Shown: positions 50,186 through 58,951 of the stretch, in pieces | Layout: every line of letters begins with the position of its first letter | Numbering within the stretch: position 1 is the first letter of the stretch | Source of the DNA: Microbacterium oleivorans | GTDB lineage: Bacteria > Actinomycetota > Actinomycetes > Actinomycetales > Microbacteriaceae | DNA length: 64,000 bases | Reading direction: 5' to 3' | NCBI RefSeq assembly: GCF_001691565.1 | Contig: NZ_MAYO01000003.1 | Coordinates: forward strand, 558,001-622,000 | The notes under the pieces: generated by a model | What the model was told of the DNA's origin: nothing | Database searches by the model: none | The model's input: the letters and a program-made list of their open reading frames with translations, nothing else | Position numbers and translations under genes: made by a program

Positions 50186-51058
50186 ATGCCCACCCTCACG
50201 AGTGCTGTCCTCGCGCGGTCCGACTGGACCGACCGGATGCAGGCGCACGCCGAGCGGGCAGACGCGCTGACCGCCGGGCGCCGCCGTCGCGCAGCGAGAG
50301 CCGAGACTCACCCGGTCGACGACTTCCTCTACACCTACTACTCGTACAAGCCGTCGCTCCTGCGCCGGTGGCACCCCGGCCGCGATGTCCGACTGGCGGA
50401 TGCCGCCGACGCACCGCACATCGCATGGCGGTGGTACCGAGTCGATCGCGATGCGGTCATCGCCGACGCCGAGGCGTTCCTCACGGAGAAAGCGCCTCTG
50501 GTCCGAGCGATCCGCGGCATCCTGTCGAGCACGCTCGGGCGGACGGGCTCATACGGGTGCTTCGGCCTGCACGAATGGGCCATGGTCTACCGTGACGGCG
50601 AGACGCGGCATCCCGTGCCGCTGCGGCTCGGTGGGGATGGCACAGATGCCGTCGTCGAGGCCCACGACCTGCGGTGCACGCACATCGACGCATTCCGGTT
50701 CTTCACTCCTGAAGCGACGCCTCGCAATCGCTTCACGCCCACGCGCGAGACCCAGGCGCAGAACGAGCAACCAGGTTGCCTGCACGCCGGAATGGATCTC
50801 TACAAATGGGCGGTGAAGCTCGGCCCGCTGGTTCCCGGCGAGTTGCTTCTGGATGCGTTCGTGCTCGCCCGCGACATCCGGGAACTCGACATGCGAGCCT
50901 CGCCCTACGACCTCACCGACTGGGGCTACTCCCCCGTGCGGATCGAGACGCCGACGGGTAAGGCCGAATACGTCGCCGCGCAGCGCGCCTTCACCGACCG
51001 GGCCCAGCCGATTCGTCACCGGTTGCTCCAGCTCGTGAACCCGACCGAGAACGGCTGA
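50186..51058 (+). CDS. conserved actinobacterial protein, unknown function
   Basis: This 290-residue soluble protein has conserved blocks HPVDDFLYTYYSYKP, LRRWHPG, GCFGLHEWAMVY, DAFRFFTPEA and GCLHAGMDLYKW. Related actinobacterial proteins are often labelled 3-methyladenine DNA glycosylase, but I see no recognised glycosylase motif, so that name should not be trusted. It starts 11 nt after the SRAP gene, which hints at, but does not prove, a DNA-repair link. Conserved His, Cys and Trp residues suggest an enzyme. Confidence 0.7.
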   Translation: MPTLTSAVLARSDWTDRMQAHAERADALTAGRRRRAARAETHPVDDFLYTYYSYKPSLLRRWHPGRDVRLADAADAPHIAWRWYRVDRDAVIADAEAFLTEKAPLVRAIRGILSSTLGRTGSYGCFGLHEWAMVYRDGETRHPVPLRLGGDGTDAVVEAHDLRCTHIDAFRFFTPEATPRNRFTPTRETQAQNEQPGCLHAGMDLYKWAVKLGPLVPGELLLDAFVLARDIRELDMRASPYDLTDWGYSPVRIETPTGKAEYVAAQRAFTDRAQPIRHRLLQLVNPTENG

Positions 51059-51123
51059 GTCAGGTCAAGGCCCTCGACGCAACGCTCGAGGTCCGACATG
51101 CTCGAAGAGTCGAGAGGACACCC

Positions 51124-51318
51124 ATGAGCAACGATCCCACGCCCGACCTGGAGCGACTCGTCGGCGGAGAGCAGGACGGCCTGCCCCCTGCGCCCGCCGG
51201 TGCCGCTGATCGCTCAGACGAACCGTCTCCTGAGGAGCGATTTGTCGCGCCTGACGCCGGAGATCTCGACGTCGAGGCCGCCGAGGCGGACGCGGAGGCT
51301 TCCGATTCCACCGAGTGA
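51124..51318 (+). CDS. small acidic protein, unknown function
   Basis: This is a 64-residue Asp/Glu/Ala/Pro-rich protein that is probably disordered. GAGAGGA precedes the ATG. Its second half overlaps, in the +1 frame, the possible N-terminal part of the following membrane-protein gene. No family was recognised. Confidence 0.5.
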   Translation: MSNDPTPDLERLVGGEQDGLPPAPAGAADRSDEPSPEERFVAPDAGDLDVEAAEADAEASDSTE

Positions 51319-51898
51319 GCCGGGATCGAGAGCCCTTGATTCCCGCGACGTCGCTCGTCACACATTCACCACGTGGGTCTGTTTCGTCGCGGTAGTCGCC
51401 GTGTACATGTTCGTCCTAGCGATGCAGACGAGCGAGAGCGTGAAGGGTCTTCCCGTCTTCGTCGTGCTGGGCGCGGCCGCACTCTCGTTCGCGTTGGTGT
51501 GGCTCGGCGCGCCGATCGCGTGGCTCGTGGCCCGGTGGATGCGGCATGTGCGCGGCATCGTCGCGCACGTGATGGTGTTCTGGCTGCTGGGGGCCGTGAC
51601 GTCCGGGATCGTGCTGATCTTCCTCTCCTCGGTGACAGGCGCGGCGCAGGGTTCTGATCAGGCCGGCGCGGTCCTCGCTGCAGCCGCCGTGTGCGGTGTC
51701 TGCACCGCCATTGGGCGGAGCTCCGTGTTCGTGTCGGAGTGGCATCACGCGCGCAGGCGTCGGCGCCGCGAAGCCAATACAGCTGAGCGATCGACTGATG
51801 GACAACCACAACCTCTTAGCCAGCGACCGCCCCGAGAACCAGGAGATATCGGATTATCTCCGATTCTCCATGACTGCCAAGTGAGCCCATCAGGATGA
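51200..51898 (+). CDS. hypothetical membrane protein
   Basis: This protein has four hydrophobic segments between about residues 58 and 170 and a basic, Arg-rich C-terminal tail. The start is unclear: GTG 51200 and TTG 51242 (with GGAG 3 nt upstream) are in frame, and both overlap the acidic gene before it. The membrane part begins near 51370, so either start keeps the full domain. The stop overlaps the next ATG by 4 nt (ATGA), coupling it to the lipoprotein gene. I do not recognise a family. Confidence 0.55.
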   Translation: MPLIAQTNRLLRSDLSRLTPEISTSRPPRRTRRLPIPPSEPGSRALDSRDVARHTFTTWVCFVAVVAVYMFVLAMQTSESVKGLPVFVVLGAAALSFALVWLGAPIAWLVARWMRHVRGIVAHVMVFWLLGAVTSGIVLIFLSSVTGAAQGSDQAGAVLAAAAVCGVCTAIGRSSVFVSEWHHARRRRRREANTAERSTDGQPQPLSQRPPREPGDIGLSPILHDCQVSPSG

Positions 51899-52413
51899 AA
51901 CGTTCCGCAGGTGTGGCCGCAGCCGTCTTCATAATCGCGGCTGTGGCCGGATGCTCTTCGACGACGAACGTAAACCCAGGAGGAGACGCCGTGAACGGTA
52001 CGCAACCGGGGCTGACCGTTGGGGCAGCCAAGAAGATCGCACAGGACGTCGAGGATGAGATCGTCTCGAAGCTGCCGGCGGAAAGTATCCGAGCTGCGGA
52101 CCAGGAGGCCACAGGTGTTCTCATGCCGTGCAGCGCGCAAGGCGCGTATGCCTGGACCGGAGGCACCACGATCGAGCTGTCCCCGACTGCAGATCCATCC
52201 AAACTGATATCGATGGTGTTGGATGCCCACCGTGACAATTCTGAGCTGAAGCCCAAGGACATCACCAAAGACGGTCGTGGCCGCGCGCAACTTGTTGGCC
52301 CCTACGGGTCGGGTTACATCATCGCGGACTACCAGAACGGTCACTTAGAAATCAGCTCGTTCTCGCCGTGCTTCGTCCTCCCCCCCGACAAGGCCCCCGA
52401 GGACGAGTACTAG
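51895..52413 (+). CDS. putative lipoprotein, unknown function
   Basis: This 172-residue exported lipoprotein has a Lys-Arg N terminus, the hydrophobic stretch GVAAAVFIIAAVAGC with lipobox Cys at residue 20, and a mature domain with two further Cys (MPCSAQG and SPCFVLPP) that may form a disulfide. Similar small lipoproteins with a C-terminal ADYQNGHLEI-like strand occur in Microbacteriaceae. Base composition is visibly less GC-rich than in neighbouring genes. It is coupled to the membrane-protein gene upstream. Confidence 0.7.
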   Translation: MKRSAGVAAAVFIIAAVAGCSSTTNVNPGGDAVNGTQPGLTVGAAKKIAQDVEDEIVSKLPAESIRAADQEATGVLMPCSAQGAYAWTGGTTIELSPTADPSKLISMVLDAHRDNSELKPKDITKDGRGRAQLVGPYGSGYIIADYQNGHLEISSFSPCFVLPPDKAPEDEY

Positions 52414-52439
52414 GCCTGTCGGCGTGCCGTTCAAGGTCG

Positions 52440-52673
52440 TCAGTGCCAAAATTGCATGAAGCGCCGCGCCGGGATCGTCTCGACGGATTGTTTGGCGGAC
52501 CGAAGCCGCTGGTAGCGACCGAGGGGGTTGGACGCGTCATCGAACGCGATGAAGCCGCCGTCGACGCTCACGACGAAACCCACGTGTCGCGCGCCGTCTT
52601 CGCAGACGTGCAATCCGGGTTCGGTCACTTTCCACCGGAGACGGTCCTTCTGCGGACCGGTGTATGTCGGCAT
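52440..52673 (-). CDS. hypothetical protein
   Basis: This 77-residue soluble protein has alternating polar and hydrophobic beta-type sequence (DGGFIAFDDASNPLGRYQRL). AGAGGA lies 6 nt before the ATG, which supports translation. The gene runs against its neighbours in the accessory-looking stretch. No family was recognised. Confidence 0.5.
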   Translation of the reverse strand: MPTYTGPQKDRLRWKVTEPGLHVCEDGARHVGFVVSVDGGFIAFDDASNPLGRYQRLRSAKQSVETIPARRFMQFWH

Positions 52674-52854
52674 GACGATCCTCTGCTCTCGCTCGGTTGA
52701 TATTGGCGAGCCGGGGTCCGGGGCAGCGTGGTGTCACTGTATTGGCATCCCGGAGACCAACACAAGGAGGACGACGCCCGCGCGGGGACTCCCTACAATG
52801 GGATCAGCGTCCCTGGACCTAGGCCGCCTCGGGATACCCAGGTCTGGAGGAAAC

Positions 52855-53499
52855 GTGCTCGGTTCCCACTCAGTGGACGATGACCCGATTTGTGCCGTCT
52901 TTCTGACGATGCTTCCGGTTCATCATGTGGGCGTCTCGACGCTGGGCGACCCGTTCGACGTCGAGACCGTGTGTGCGAGCGACGGCGCGGCTGCGGCTCT
53001 CGAAGACATTCAGCTGAGTTCCGGGGTCGGGCCAGGCTGGGACGCCCGAGTCGCGCGCACCCCGGTCCTTCTGCACGATCTCCGCGACGCGGCGACGACG
53101 GACTGGCCGATGCTCCAGTCCGTCGCCGCGCATCACGGTGTTCGCTCCCTGTACGCGTTCCCGATGACCGTCGGTGCGCTCGAGGTGGGAGTCGTCGATC
53201 TGTACGCCGACGGCCGAGGAGCACTGAAGCAGCGGGACGTTGCCCTTGCCTCCCTGATGGCGGATGCGGCCGCCCTCCGTATCTTCGAGCGGGTTCTGGC
53301 CGGCAACGCTGCCGACGCCGGTTTCGGTTCATCGTCTCGACGGATCGTCCATCAGGCAACCGGCATGGTCTGCGCGCAGTTGCGAGTGAACTCCGATGAC
53401 GCGCTCGTGGTCATCCGCGCCCACGCGTTCGCATCTGGACAGTCAGTGACGGAGATCGCGGAGTCCATCATCAGTCGCGAGATCGATTTCACCGCCTGA
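52855..53499 (+). CDS. GAF-ANTAR antiterminator, first of pair
   Basis: This 214-residue regulator has an N-terminal GAF-like sensor (about 1-150) and a C-terminal ANTAR RNA-binding domain (about 160-212; RRIVHQATGMVCAQLRVNSD and ALVVIRAHAFASGQSVTEIA). ANTAR proteins bind dual-hexaloop RNA hairpins and prevent transcription termination. The GTG at 52855 was chosen because AGGAGG lies 5 nt upstream; an ATG at 52798 falls within a TACAATG that looks like a -10. It lies 30 nt before a second GAF-ANTAR gene. Confidence 0.8.
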   Translation: MLGSHSVDDDPICAVFLTMLPVHHVGVSTLGDPFDVETVCASDGAAAALEDIQLSSGVGPGWDARVARTPVLLHDLRDAATTDWPMLQSVAAHHGVRSLYAFPMTVGALEVGVVDLYADGRGALKQRDVALASLMADAAALRIFERVLAGNAADAGFGSSSRRIVHQATGMVCAQLRVNSDDALVVIRAHAFASGQSVTEIAESIISREIDFTA

Positions 53500-53529
53500 G
53501 ACCAGCGTGATTCGGAGGAGGTTGGAGAC

Positions 53530-54264
53530 ATGAGCAGGGAACCGCGGGAAAAGCAGCTCATCGAGACGTTCGTGGAGATCGCGGACACCATGGTGGGTGG
53601 ATATGACGTCGTCGATCTGCTGTATCGCCTGGTGTCACGGTGCTCGGAGATCTTCTCGGCGGCGGATGCCGGCATCCTTCTGCGCACCGGAGGGCAACCG
53701 CTCGAAGTCGTCGCCTCGACGACGGAGCGAAGCCAGCTCATCAGCCTCCTTCAGCTCACCGCGGATGAAGGTCCCTGCGTCGATGCCTACCGATCCGGCG
53801 AACCGGTGAGCGTCGACGACATCTCATCCATCCGGGAACGCTGGCCGCTCTTCGCTGAAAGCGCAGGGGCGCTAGGTTACAACTGGATGCACGCCGTGCC
53901 GTTGCGTCTGCGCAACGAGGTCATCGGCTCTCTCAACCTCTTCGGCGACGGTTCGGAGAGCCTCAGCCCCGAAGACTCTCTCGCAGCGCGCGGACTGGCG
54001 GATATCGCGACCATCGGCATCCTCCACGAGCAGGCATTCCGCGAGGCGGATGTCGCGCGCACGCAGCTGCAGCAGGCGCTCGACAGTCGAGTCGTGATCG
54101 AACAGGCGAAGGGCGTCCTGGCCCACACGCACAACATCGACATGGACGAGGCATTCCAGCGTCTGCGGGCGCACGCACGGGCGAGTCAGCAGCGCCTCGC
54201 CGACGTCGCCCGCGACATCGTGGCGCATGCCAGCGACCCTACGCGCGACCTCAACGATCTGTGA
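53530..54264 (+). CDS. GAF-ANTAR antiterminator, second of pair
   Basis: This 244-residue regulator has a full GAF domain (about 20-165, with ADEGPCVDAYRSGEPV and LGYNWMHAVPLRLRN) and a C-terminal ANTAR domain (about 175-235, ALDSRVVIEQAKGVLAHTHN and RLRAHARASQQRLADVA). GAF domains bind small ligands or sense redox state; ANTAR acts on nascent RNA. A very strong GGAGGAGG site precedes the ATG. Two adjacent but diverged copies suggest duplication with different signals. The RNA targets were not found in the window. Confidence 0.9.
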   Translation: MSREPREKQLIETFVEIADTMVGGYDVVDLLYRLVSRCSEIFSAADAGILLRTGGQPLEVVASTTERSQLISLLQLTADEGPCVDAYRSGEPVSVDDISSIRERWPLFAESAGALGYNWMHAVPLRLRNEVIGSLNLFGDGSESLSPEDSLAARGLADIATIGILHEQAFREADVARTQLQQALDSRVVIEQAKGVLAHTHNIDMDEAFQRLRAHARASQQRLADVARDIVAHASDPTRDLNDL

Positions 54265-54346
54265 CCGGCAGGCTCAGGTCGACATGAGCCCACGGAGAGC
54301 GCCCCAGACGTCGACGAACGAGTGACGCCTTCGGTTGTCGGAAACA

Positions 54347-54369
54347 CAAAAACCCCGGCGAACCGGGGT
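54347..54369 (-). terminator. terminator after tRNA-Ala
   Basis: On the minus strand ACCCCGG/CCGGGGT (54352-54358 with 54363-54369, tetraloop) is followed by five T residues. It is the most canonical rho-independent terminator in the window. Confidence 0.9.
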
Positions 54370-54372
54370 ATT

Positions 54373-54448
54373 TGGTGGACCTGAGGGGACTCGAACCCCT
54401 GACCCCCTGCATGCCATGCAGGTGCGCTACCAGCTGCGCCACAGGCCC
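54373..54448 (-). tRNA. tRNA-Ala (GGC)
   Basis: This is a 76-nt cloverleaf on the minus strand with acceptor stem GGGCCUG / CAGGUCC, an anticodon loop AUGGCAU giving GGC, the T arm GGUUCGAGU and an encoded CCA. It decodes GCC/GCU. It marks the right edge of the accessory-looking stretch 51.1-54.3 kb. Confidence 0.95.
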
Positions 54449-54520
54449 TTGATCGCCGCTCGCGGCAACTCATCCAGCTTACTACACGCGGAGGAGTGCT
54501 CTGAACACGAGGCGACGATG

Positions 54521-54898
54521 TCACTCGGTGGGAGTGGGCTCCGCGATGGTCACGGGAATGATGGGGCAGTCCTTCCAGAGGCGCTCGAGTCCGTAGAACA
54601 CGCGCTCCTCCTCGTGGAAAACGTGGACGACCAGGTCGCCGAAGTCGAGGAGGATCCAGCGCGACTCGTCGCGTCCCTCACGGCGCAGGCGCTTCTGGCC
54701 GGCTTCGAGCATCTTGTCCTCGACCTCGTCGGCGATGGCGGCGACGTTGCGCTCGCTGTTACCGGTGACGAGGAGGAAGGCGTCGATCAGCGGGAGCGGG
54801 CCCGACACATCGAAGGCGACGAAGTCCGTGCCGCCCTTGCTGTCTGCCGCGGCCGCGGCCACCTGGACGAGTTCGTGCGTGTGCTCTGCAGCGACCAT
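54521..54898 (-). CDS. rsfS: ribosome silencing factor RsfS
   Basis: RsfS binds ribosomal protein L14 and blocks subunit joining during starvation. The 125-residue protein has the RsfS/Iojap core (GTDFVAFDVSGPLPLIDAFLL, then a degenerate DFGDLVVHVFHEEERVFYGLE). Its ATG overlaps the stop of the preceding gene by one base. The nadD-(membrane protein)-rsfS order is common in Microbacteriaceae. Confidence 0.95.
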   Translation of the reverse strand: MVAAEHTHELVQVAAAAADSKGGTDFVAFDVSGPLPLIDAFLLVTGNSERNVAAIADEVEDKMLEAGQKRLRREGRDESRWILLDFGDLVVHVFHEEERVFYGLERLWKDCPIIPVTIAEPTPTE

Positions 54899-55950
54899 CA
54901 GAAGTTTCCGTTCACAAGGGTGAGGATGAGCACCGTCGCGAGGGCCAGCCCGAGGGCACCGGCGCAGATCGCGAGGGTCATGATGAGGCGGCTGCCCTTC
55001 TCGGGCGCCGGTGGGCGGATGATCTCGTCCGCACTCTTAATGGTACTGATCGCCGACGACGCGGCGATCGGGGTGGGCGAGGATGCCGGCGGCAGCTCAC
55101 CGTCGATCAGGGCGGCGTCCGCGTCCTTGCCATCGGAGTTCCCCGGCCCGACTCCCGTGGAGCCGAAGCTTTCCGGGAGCGCGTAGCTGCCGGTGATGAT
55201 CAGCTCACCGGTCCCGAGCATGGGTACCGACAAGGAGCCGGTCTCGGGCGTCTGCGACAGGATCAGCGCGTTCGGCGCGGAAGCCGAACCGCTCCCCCCA
55301 CGCGTCAGGAGCTGGTCGAAGGATGGCGGAAGCTCCACGGAGGCCGCACCGTCCTCCAGAAGCTGTGCCCCGAGATCGGGAGCGACGACGCGCGCGCGCT
55401 CGGCATCATCAACGGACTCCGCCGCATGGACCGGCTCGTCCTCGGTGACGCCAGCGGCCTCGCTCGTGCCCTCGGGCTCATCCGGGTCCGCAGTCCCGTC
55501 CGCGTCCGAGACACGCTCATCCTCGACGACAGGCTCACTCTCGACGACAGGCTCGAACGGCTCATCGTCGTGCGCATCGGTCTCGGACGGGGCGGGCGCT
55601 GACGGCTCGTCATCCGTCGTCGCGACCTCGCCCGTCTCGGACTCCGACGGGAGGACGTCCACTGCGCCGGTGCGCATCTTCGCGAGGTACCGCGCCTGCC
55701 GGCGGCTGACGGGGTGCGCATCGGGGTCGAGCTCGGCGTCGTCCATGAGGGCGACGGGGGTCCGCTCCGGCGCGACCTCCATTTCCTGCTCCACCGCCGC
55801 GGCAGCGGCTTCTTCCGCGGCGGCATCCGAGGAGTCGGCGGCCTCCTGCGCCTCTTCCGGCGTGATGATGGGCGTGGAGGCCGTGTTGCGCAGTTCGCGC
55901 AACTGGCGCCGTGTGAGCGGCGGAGTGCCCGGCTGGTCTGGTGTACTCAT
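54898..55950 (-). CDS. acidic protein with C-terminal membrane anchor
   Basis: This 350-residue protein has a basic start ([10 protein letters not shown]), a long Asp/Glu/Ala/Pro-rich low-complexity region (about 30-230), a conserved-looking patch ([20 protein letters not shown]) and one membrane segment near the C terminus ([20 protein letters not shown]). The repeated motif RRQ(L/A)R occurs twice, at the N terminus and near residue 82. Its function is unknown. It overlaps nadD and rsfS, so it is co-expressed with them. Confidence 0.7.
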   Translation of the reverse strand: MSTPDQPGTPPLTRRQLRELRNTASTPIITPEEAQEAADSSDAAAEEAAAAAVEQEMEVAPERTPVALMDDAELDPDAHPVSRRQARYLAKMRTGAVDVLPSESETGEVATTDDEPSAPAPSETDAHDDEPFEPVVESEPVVEDERVSDADGTADPDEPEGTSEAAGVTEDEPVHAAESVDDAERARVVAPDLGAQLLEDGAASVELPPSFDQLLTRGGSGSASAPNALILSQTPETGSLSVPMLGTGELIITGSYALPESFGSTGVGPGNSDGKDADAALIDGELPPASSPTPIAASSAISTIKSADEIIRPPAPEKGSRLIMTLAICAGALGLALATVLILTLVNGNF

Positions 55951-56543
55951 GCCTTGCTCCGATACAGGTGATGCTTCGCAATGTATTGGACGACGCCGTC
56001 GGGGACGAGGTACCAGACGGGGTGTCCGCGACGCACGCGGGCGCGGCAGTCGGTGGAGGAGATCGACAGAGCCGGGATCTCGAGCTTGCTCACGTCGTCC
56101 GACGGGAGCCCTTCGACGTTCAGGGTGTGGCCCGGACGGGACACCGCGACGAAATGCGCGAGCTCCCACAACTCCGCGACGTCCCGCCAGCCGAGGATCT
56201 GCGCGATGGCATCCGCTCCCGTGATGAAGAAGAGGTCGGCGTCCGGTCGCTGCGCCTTGAGGTCACGAAGGGTGTCGATCGTGTAGGTCTTACCCCTGCG
56301 ATCCACGTCCACGCGGCTGACGGTGAACATCGGGTTGGATGCCGTCGCGATGACGGTCATCAGATACCGGTGCTCGGCCGACGAGACACCCGATTTCTGC
56401 CATGGCTCACCGGTGGGGACGAAGACGACCTCGTCCAGATCGAACGACTGCGCGACCTCGCTCGCCGCCACGAGGTGACCGTGGTGGATCGGGTCGAACG
56501 TACCGCCCATCACACCGATACGCGGTGCGCGCGTGGTTGCCAT
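55947..56543 (-). CDS. nadD: nicotinate-nucleotide adenylyltransferase
   Basis: NadD makes deamido-NAD from nicotinate mononucleotide and ATP. The 198-residue protein has [11 protein letters not shown] (residues 13-23) and the C-terminal [13 protein letters not shown] motif. The ATG at 56543 has GAGG 8 nt upstream; a GTG at 56549 is an alternative. It overlaps the next gene by 4 nt. Confidence 0.95.
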   Translation of the reverse strand: MATTRAPRIGVMGGTFDPIHHGHLVAASEVAQSFDLDEVVFVPTGEPWQKSGVSSAEHRYLMTVIATASNPMFTVSRVDVDRRGKTYTIDTLRDLKAQRPDADLFFITGADAIAQILGWRDVAELWELAHFVAVSRPGHTLNVEGLPSDDVSKLEIPALSISSTDCRARVRRGHPVWYLVPDGVVQYIAKHHLYRSKA

Positions 56544-56553
56544 CGACACGGCC

Positions 56554-56778
56554 TCAGTGGTGGCCGTGGCCCGCCTGCTGCACGGGGTTCTTCGCGGCGT
56601 ACGCCTCGGCCTTGTGCGCGTGGCGGTTGGCCACGTTGCGGTACGACAGGCTCACGAGCCCGAGCAGCAGGAACAACACGAACGCCACGACGCCGTACCC
56701 GAAGGTCGTGCCCATGACGTTCCCGCCGTGGTGCTCGGTCTCGGCTGCGGCGAGGACGATGGTCGTCGCGAAGTTCAT
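56554..56778 (-). CDS. small His-rich membrane protein
   Basis: This 74-residue protein has one central membrane segment ([19 protein letters not shown]), a His-containing N-terminal region (ETEHHGG) and a His-rich end (AGHGHH). The His residues could bind metal, but this is only inferred. It lies between proA and nadD on the same strand. Confidence 0.65.
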   Translation of the reverse strand: MNFATTIVLAAAETEHHGGNVMGTTFGYGVVAFVLFLLLGLVSLSYRNVANRHAHKAEAYAAKNPVQQAGHGHH

Positions 56779-56822
56779 TCGGGCTCCGTTCGAGGGGTCG
56801 GGTGCATCAACAGTTTAGGTGG

Positions 56823-58082
56823 TCAGGAGCGGATCTGCCCGGCGCCCCGCGCCAGCCACTTGGTCGTGGTCAGCTCGGGTAGGCCCATCGGCCCGCGGGC
56901 ATGGAGTTTCTGGGTGGAGATGCCGACCTCGGCACCGAATCCGAACTCGCCGCCGTCGGTGAACCGCGTGGAAGCGTTGACCATGACCACAGCGGCGTCC
57001 ACTTCGGCGAGGAAGCGCTCGGCGACGTCGTCGTCCATCGTGATGATCGACTCGGTGTGCTGGGTGGAGTACCGCCGGATGTGCGTCAGAGCGTCGTCGA
57101 GGTCGTCGACGACGCGGACCGAGATGTCGAGGCTCATGTGCTCGGTGGCCCAATCGTCGTCCGTCGCGGGGACGACGTCTGACGCCAGCGCGGCGGTCTC
57201 AGCGTCGCCATGGACGGTCACGCCGCGCTCCTGGAGAGCCGCGACGACGGGCGGGACCAGGCGCGCAGCGGCATCCCGGTGCACGAGCAACGTCTCCACG
57301 GCGTTGCACACGCTCGGCCGCTGGACCTTCGCGTTGACGGCGATGTCCGTCGCCCACTCGAGCGGAGCGGACGCGTCCAGCACGATGTGCACGACACCCG
57401 CGCCCGTCTCGATGACGGGCACCGACGACTCCGTGACGACGGTCTCGATGAGCTGCGCACTACCCCGCGGAACGAGGACGTCGACGAGTCCGCGCGCCCG
57501 CATGAGCGCCCGCGCGCCGTCGCGGCCGAAATCGTCGACCGTCTGGATCGCCTCGGGGTCGACCCCGGCAGCCGCCAGAGCGCCCCGCATGACCGAGATG
57601 AGCGCCGCATTCGACGTTTGCGCAGCACTGCCGCCGCGCAGGACGACGGCGTTCCCCGAACGCAGCGCGAGCGCTGCGATGTCGACGGTCACGTTCGGAC
57701 GGGCTTCGTAGATCGACCCGATCACACCGAACGGCACCGACACCTTCTGGAGGTGCAGGCCGTTGTCGAGGACGCGGTCATCGAGCACGCGACCGACCGG
57801 GTCGGGGAGGTCGGCGACGTCGCGGACGGCGGTGGCCAGGGCGCGCACACGGGCCGGGTCGAGGGTGAGCCGGTCGATGAGACCCGTCGTGAGGCCATCG
57901 GCTCGACCTCGGGCCACATCCTCGGCGTTGGCCGAGACGATGAGGTCGACGTTCGCGTCGATCGCATCGGCGAGCCCCCGCAGGACGCCGGCCTTGGCGG
58001 CATCCGTCAACAGCCCGACGGAGCGGGAAGCGGTCCGAGCCGACTGCATGCGCTCCTGCGGCGTTGCGGCGGTGATGGTCAT
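56823..58082 (-). CDS. proA: gamma-glutamyl phosphate reductase
   Basis: ProA reduces gamma-glutamyl phosphate to glutamate semialdehyde, the second step of proline synthesis. The 419-residue aldehyde-dehydrogenase-fold protein has the catalytic Cys near residue 259 (QRPSVCNAVETLLVH) and the IYEARPNVT and RGGSAAQTSN blocks. TAGACT lies 6 nt before the ATG, predicting a leaderless transcript separate from proB, which ends 38 nt upstream. Confidence 0.96.
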   Translation of the reverse strand: MTITAATPQERMQSARTASRSVGLLTDAAKAGVLRGLADAIDANVDLIVSANAEDVARGRADGLTTGLIDRLTLDPARVRALATAVRDVADLPDPVGRVLDDRVLDNGLHLQKVSVPFGVIGSIYEARPNVTVDIAALALRSGNAVVLRGGSAAQTSNAALISVMRGALAAAGVDPEAIQTVDDFGRDGARALMRARGLVDVLVPRGSAQLIETVVTESSVPVIETGAGVVHIVLDASAPLEWATDIAVNAKVQRPSVCNAVETLLVHRDAAARLVPPVVAALQERGVTVHGDAETAALASDVVPATDDDWATEHMSLDISVRVVDDLDDALTHIRRYSTQHTESIITMDDDVAERFLAEVDAAVVMVNASTRFTDGGEFGFGAEVGISTQKLHARGPMGLPELTTTKWLARGAGQIRS

Positions 58083-58120
58083 CCGCCAAGTCTAGGGCGG
58101 GCGGCTGGCCGCCTCAGCCG

Positions 58121-58951
58121 TCAGGCGCCGTCGACCCGGACAGGCGCCGTCGTGGTCGGAGCCGCGGGGTGCGGGTTGGGGGCGAACCACGTGCCGACCT
58201 GCTCGCCGCGGAGCGCGGAGTGCACGAGGTCGGCGCTCGTGACGAGGACGGCGATGCCCGCCGCGGACGCGAGGCGCGCAGCGGAGGCTTTCGTCGCCGC
58301 TCCCCCGGTGCCGACGCTGTTCACGACGACGGAGCCGAACTGGGAGCCGGAGAGGTCGTCACCGAAGGCGACGTCGATGATCGGCTCAGCACCCGGTTCG
58401 TCCGGTGGACGCGTGTACAGCGTCTCGATGTCGCTCAGGAGCACGAGGGCGTCGGCGCCGACGAGCTGTGCGACGAGGGCCGCCAGCCGGTCGTTGTCGC
58501 CGAAACGGATCTCGTGGGTGGCGACGGTGTCGTTCTCGTTGACGATCGGGAGGATGCGCAGGCCCAGCAGCCGCTCCATCGCCCGCCGCGCGTTGGAGCG
58601 GTGCGTCGGGTTCTCGAGGTCTCCCGCCGTGAGCAGGACCTGGCCGGCCACGATGTCGAAGGGGCGGAGGGCTTCCTGGTAGCGGTAGATCAGAACGTTC
58701 TGACCGACGGCCGCGGCGGCCTGCTGCGTCGCGAGGTCGCTCGGGCGGGCGTCGAGCAGCAGGAACGGCATGCCGGTCGCGATCGCACCGGACGACACCA
58801 GGACGACCTCGGTCCCGCGGGCATGCGCCTCGGCGAGGGCATCGACGATCGGGCCGATCTTCTCCGCGTTCTCACCACTGATCGACGATGAGCCGACCTT
58901 GACGACGACGCGACGTGCGCCGGCGAGGCCGGCACGGTCCTGCAGCGTCAC
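58121..58951 (-). CDS. proB: glutamate 5-kinase
   Basis: ProB phosphorylates glutamate, the first step of proline synthesis. The 276-residue protein has the amino-acid-kinase motifs [27 protein letters not shown] and [13 protein letters not shown]. It stops after the kinase domain, with no room for the C-terminal PUA domain of the longer E. coli type. The GTG start overlaps the obgE stop by 4 nt, so it is coupled to obgE. Confidence 0.95.
   Translation of the reverse strand: MTLQDRAGLAGARRVVVKVGSSSISGENAEKIGPIVDALAEAHARGTEVVLVSSGAIATGMPFLLLDARPSDLATQQAAAAVGQNVLIYRYQEALRPFDIVAGQVLLTAGDLENPTHRSNARRAMERLLGLRILPIVNENDTVATHEIRFGDNDRLAALVAQLVGADALVLLSDIETLYTRPPDEPGAEPIIDVAFGDDLSGSQFGSVVVNSVGTGGAATKASAARLASAAGIAVLVTSADLVHSALRGEQVGTWFAPNPHPAAPTTTAPVRVDGA

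Noticed and set aside
50186..51058. 3-methyladenine DNA glycosylase
   Set aside because: Relatives carry this label, but no glycosylase helix-hairpin-helix or Mpg-type motif is visible.
54271..54290. Terminator after the second GAF-ANTAR gene
   Set aside because: The stem (GGCTCA/TGAGCC) is only 6 bp with an 8-nt loop and no T tract, too weak to call.
54373..54448. Integration site in tRNA-Ala with a mobile element
   Set aside because: No integrase gene and no second copy of the tRNA 3' end were found in the adjoining 3 kb.
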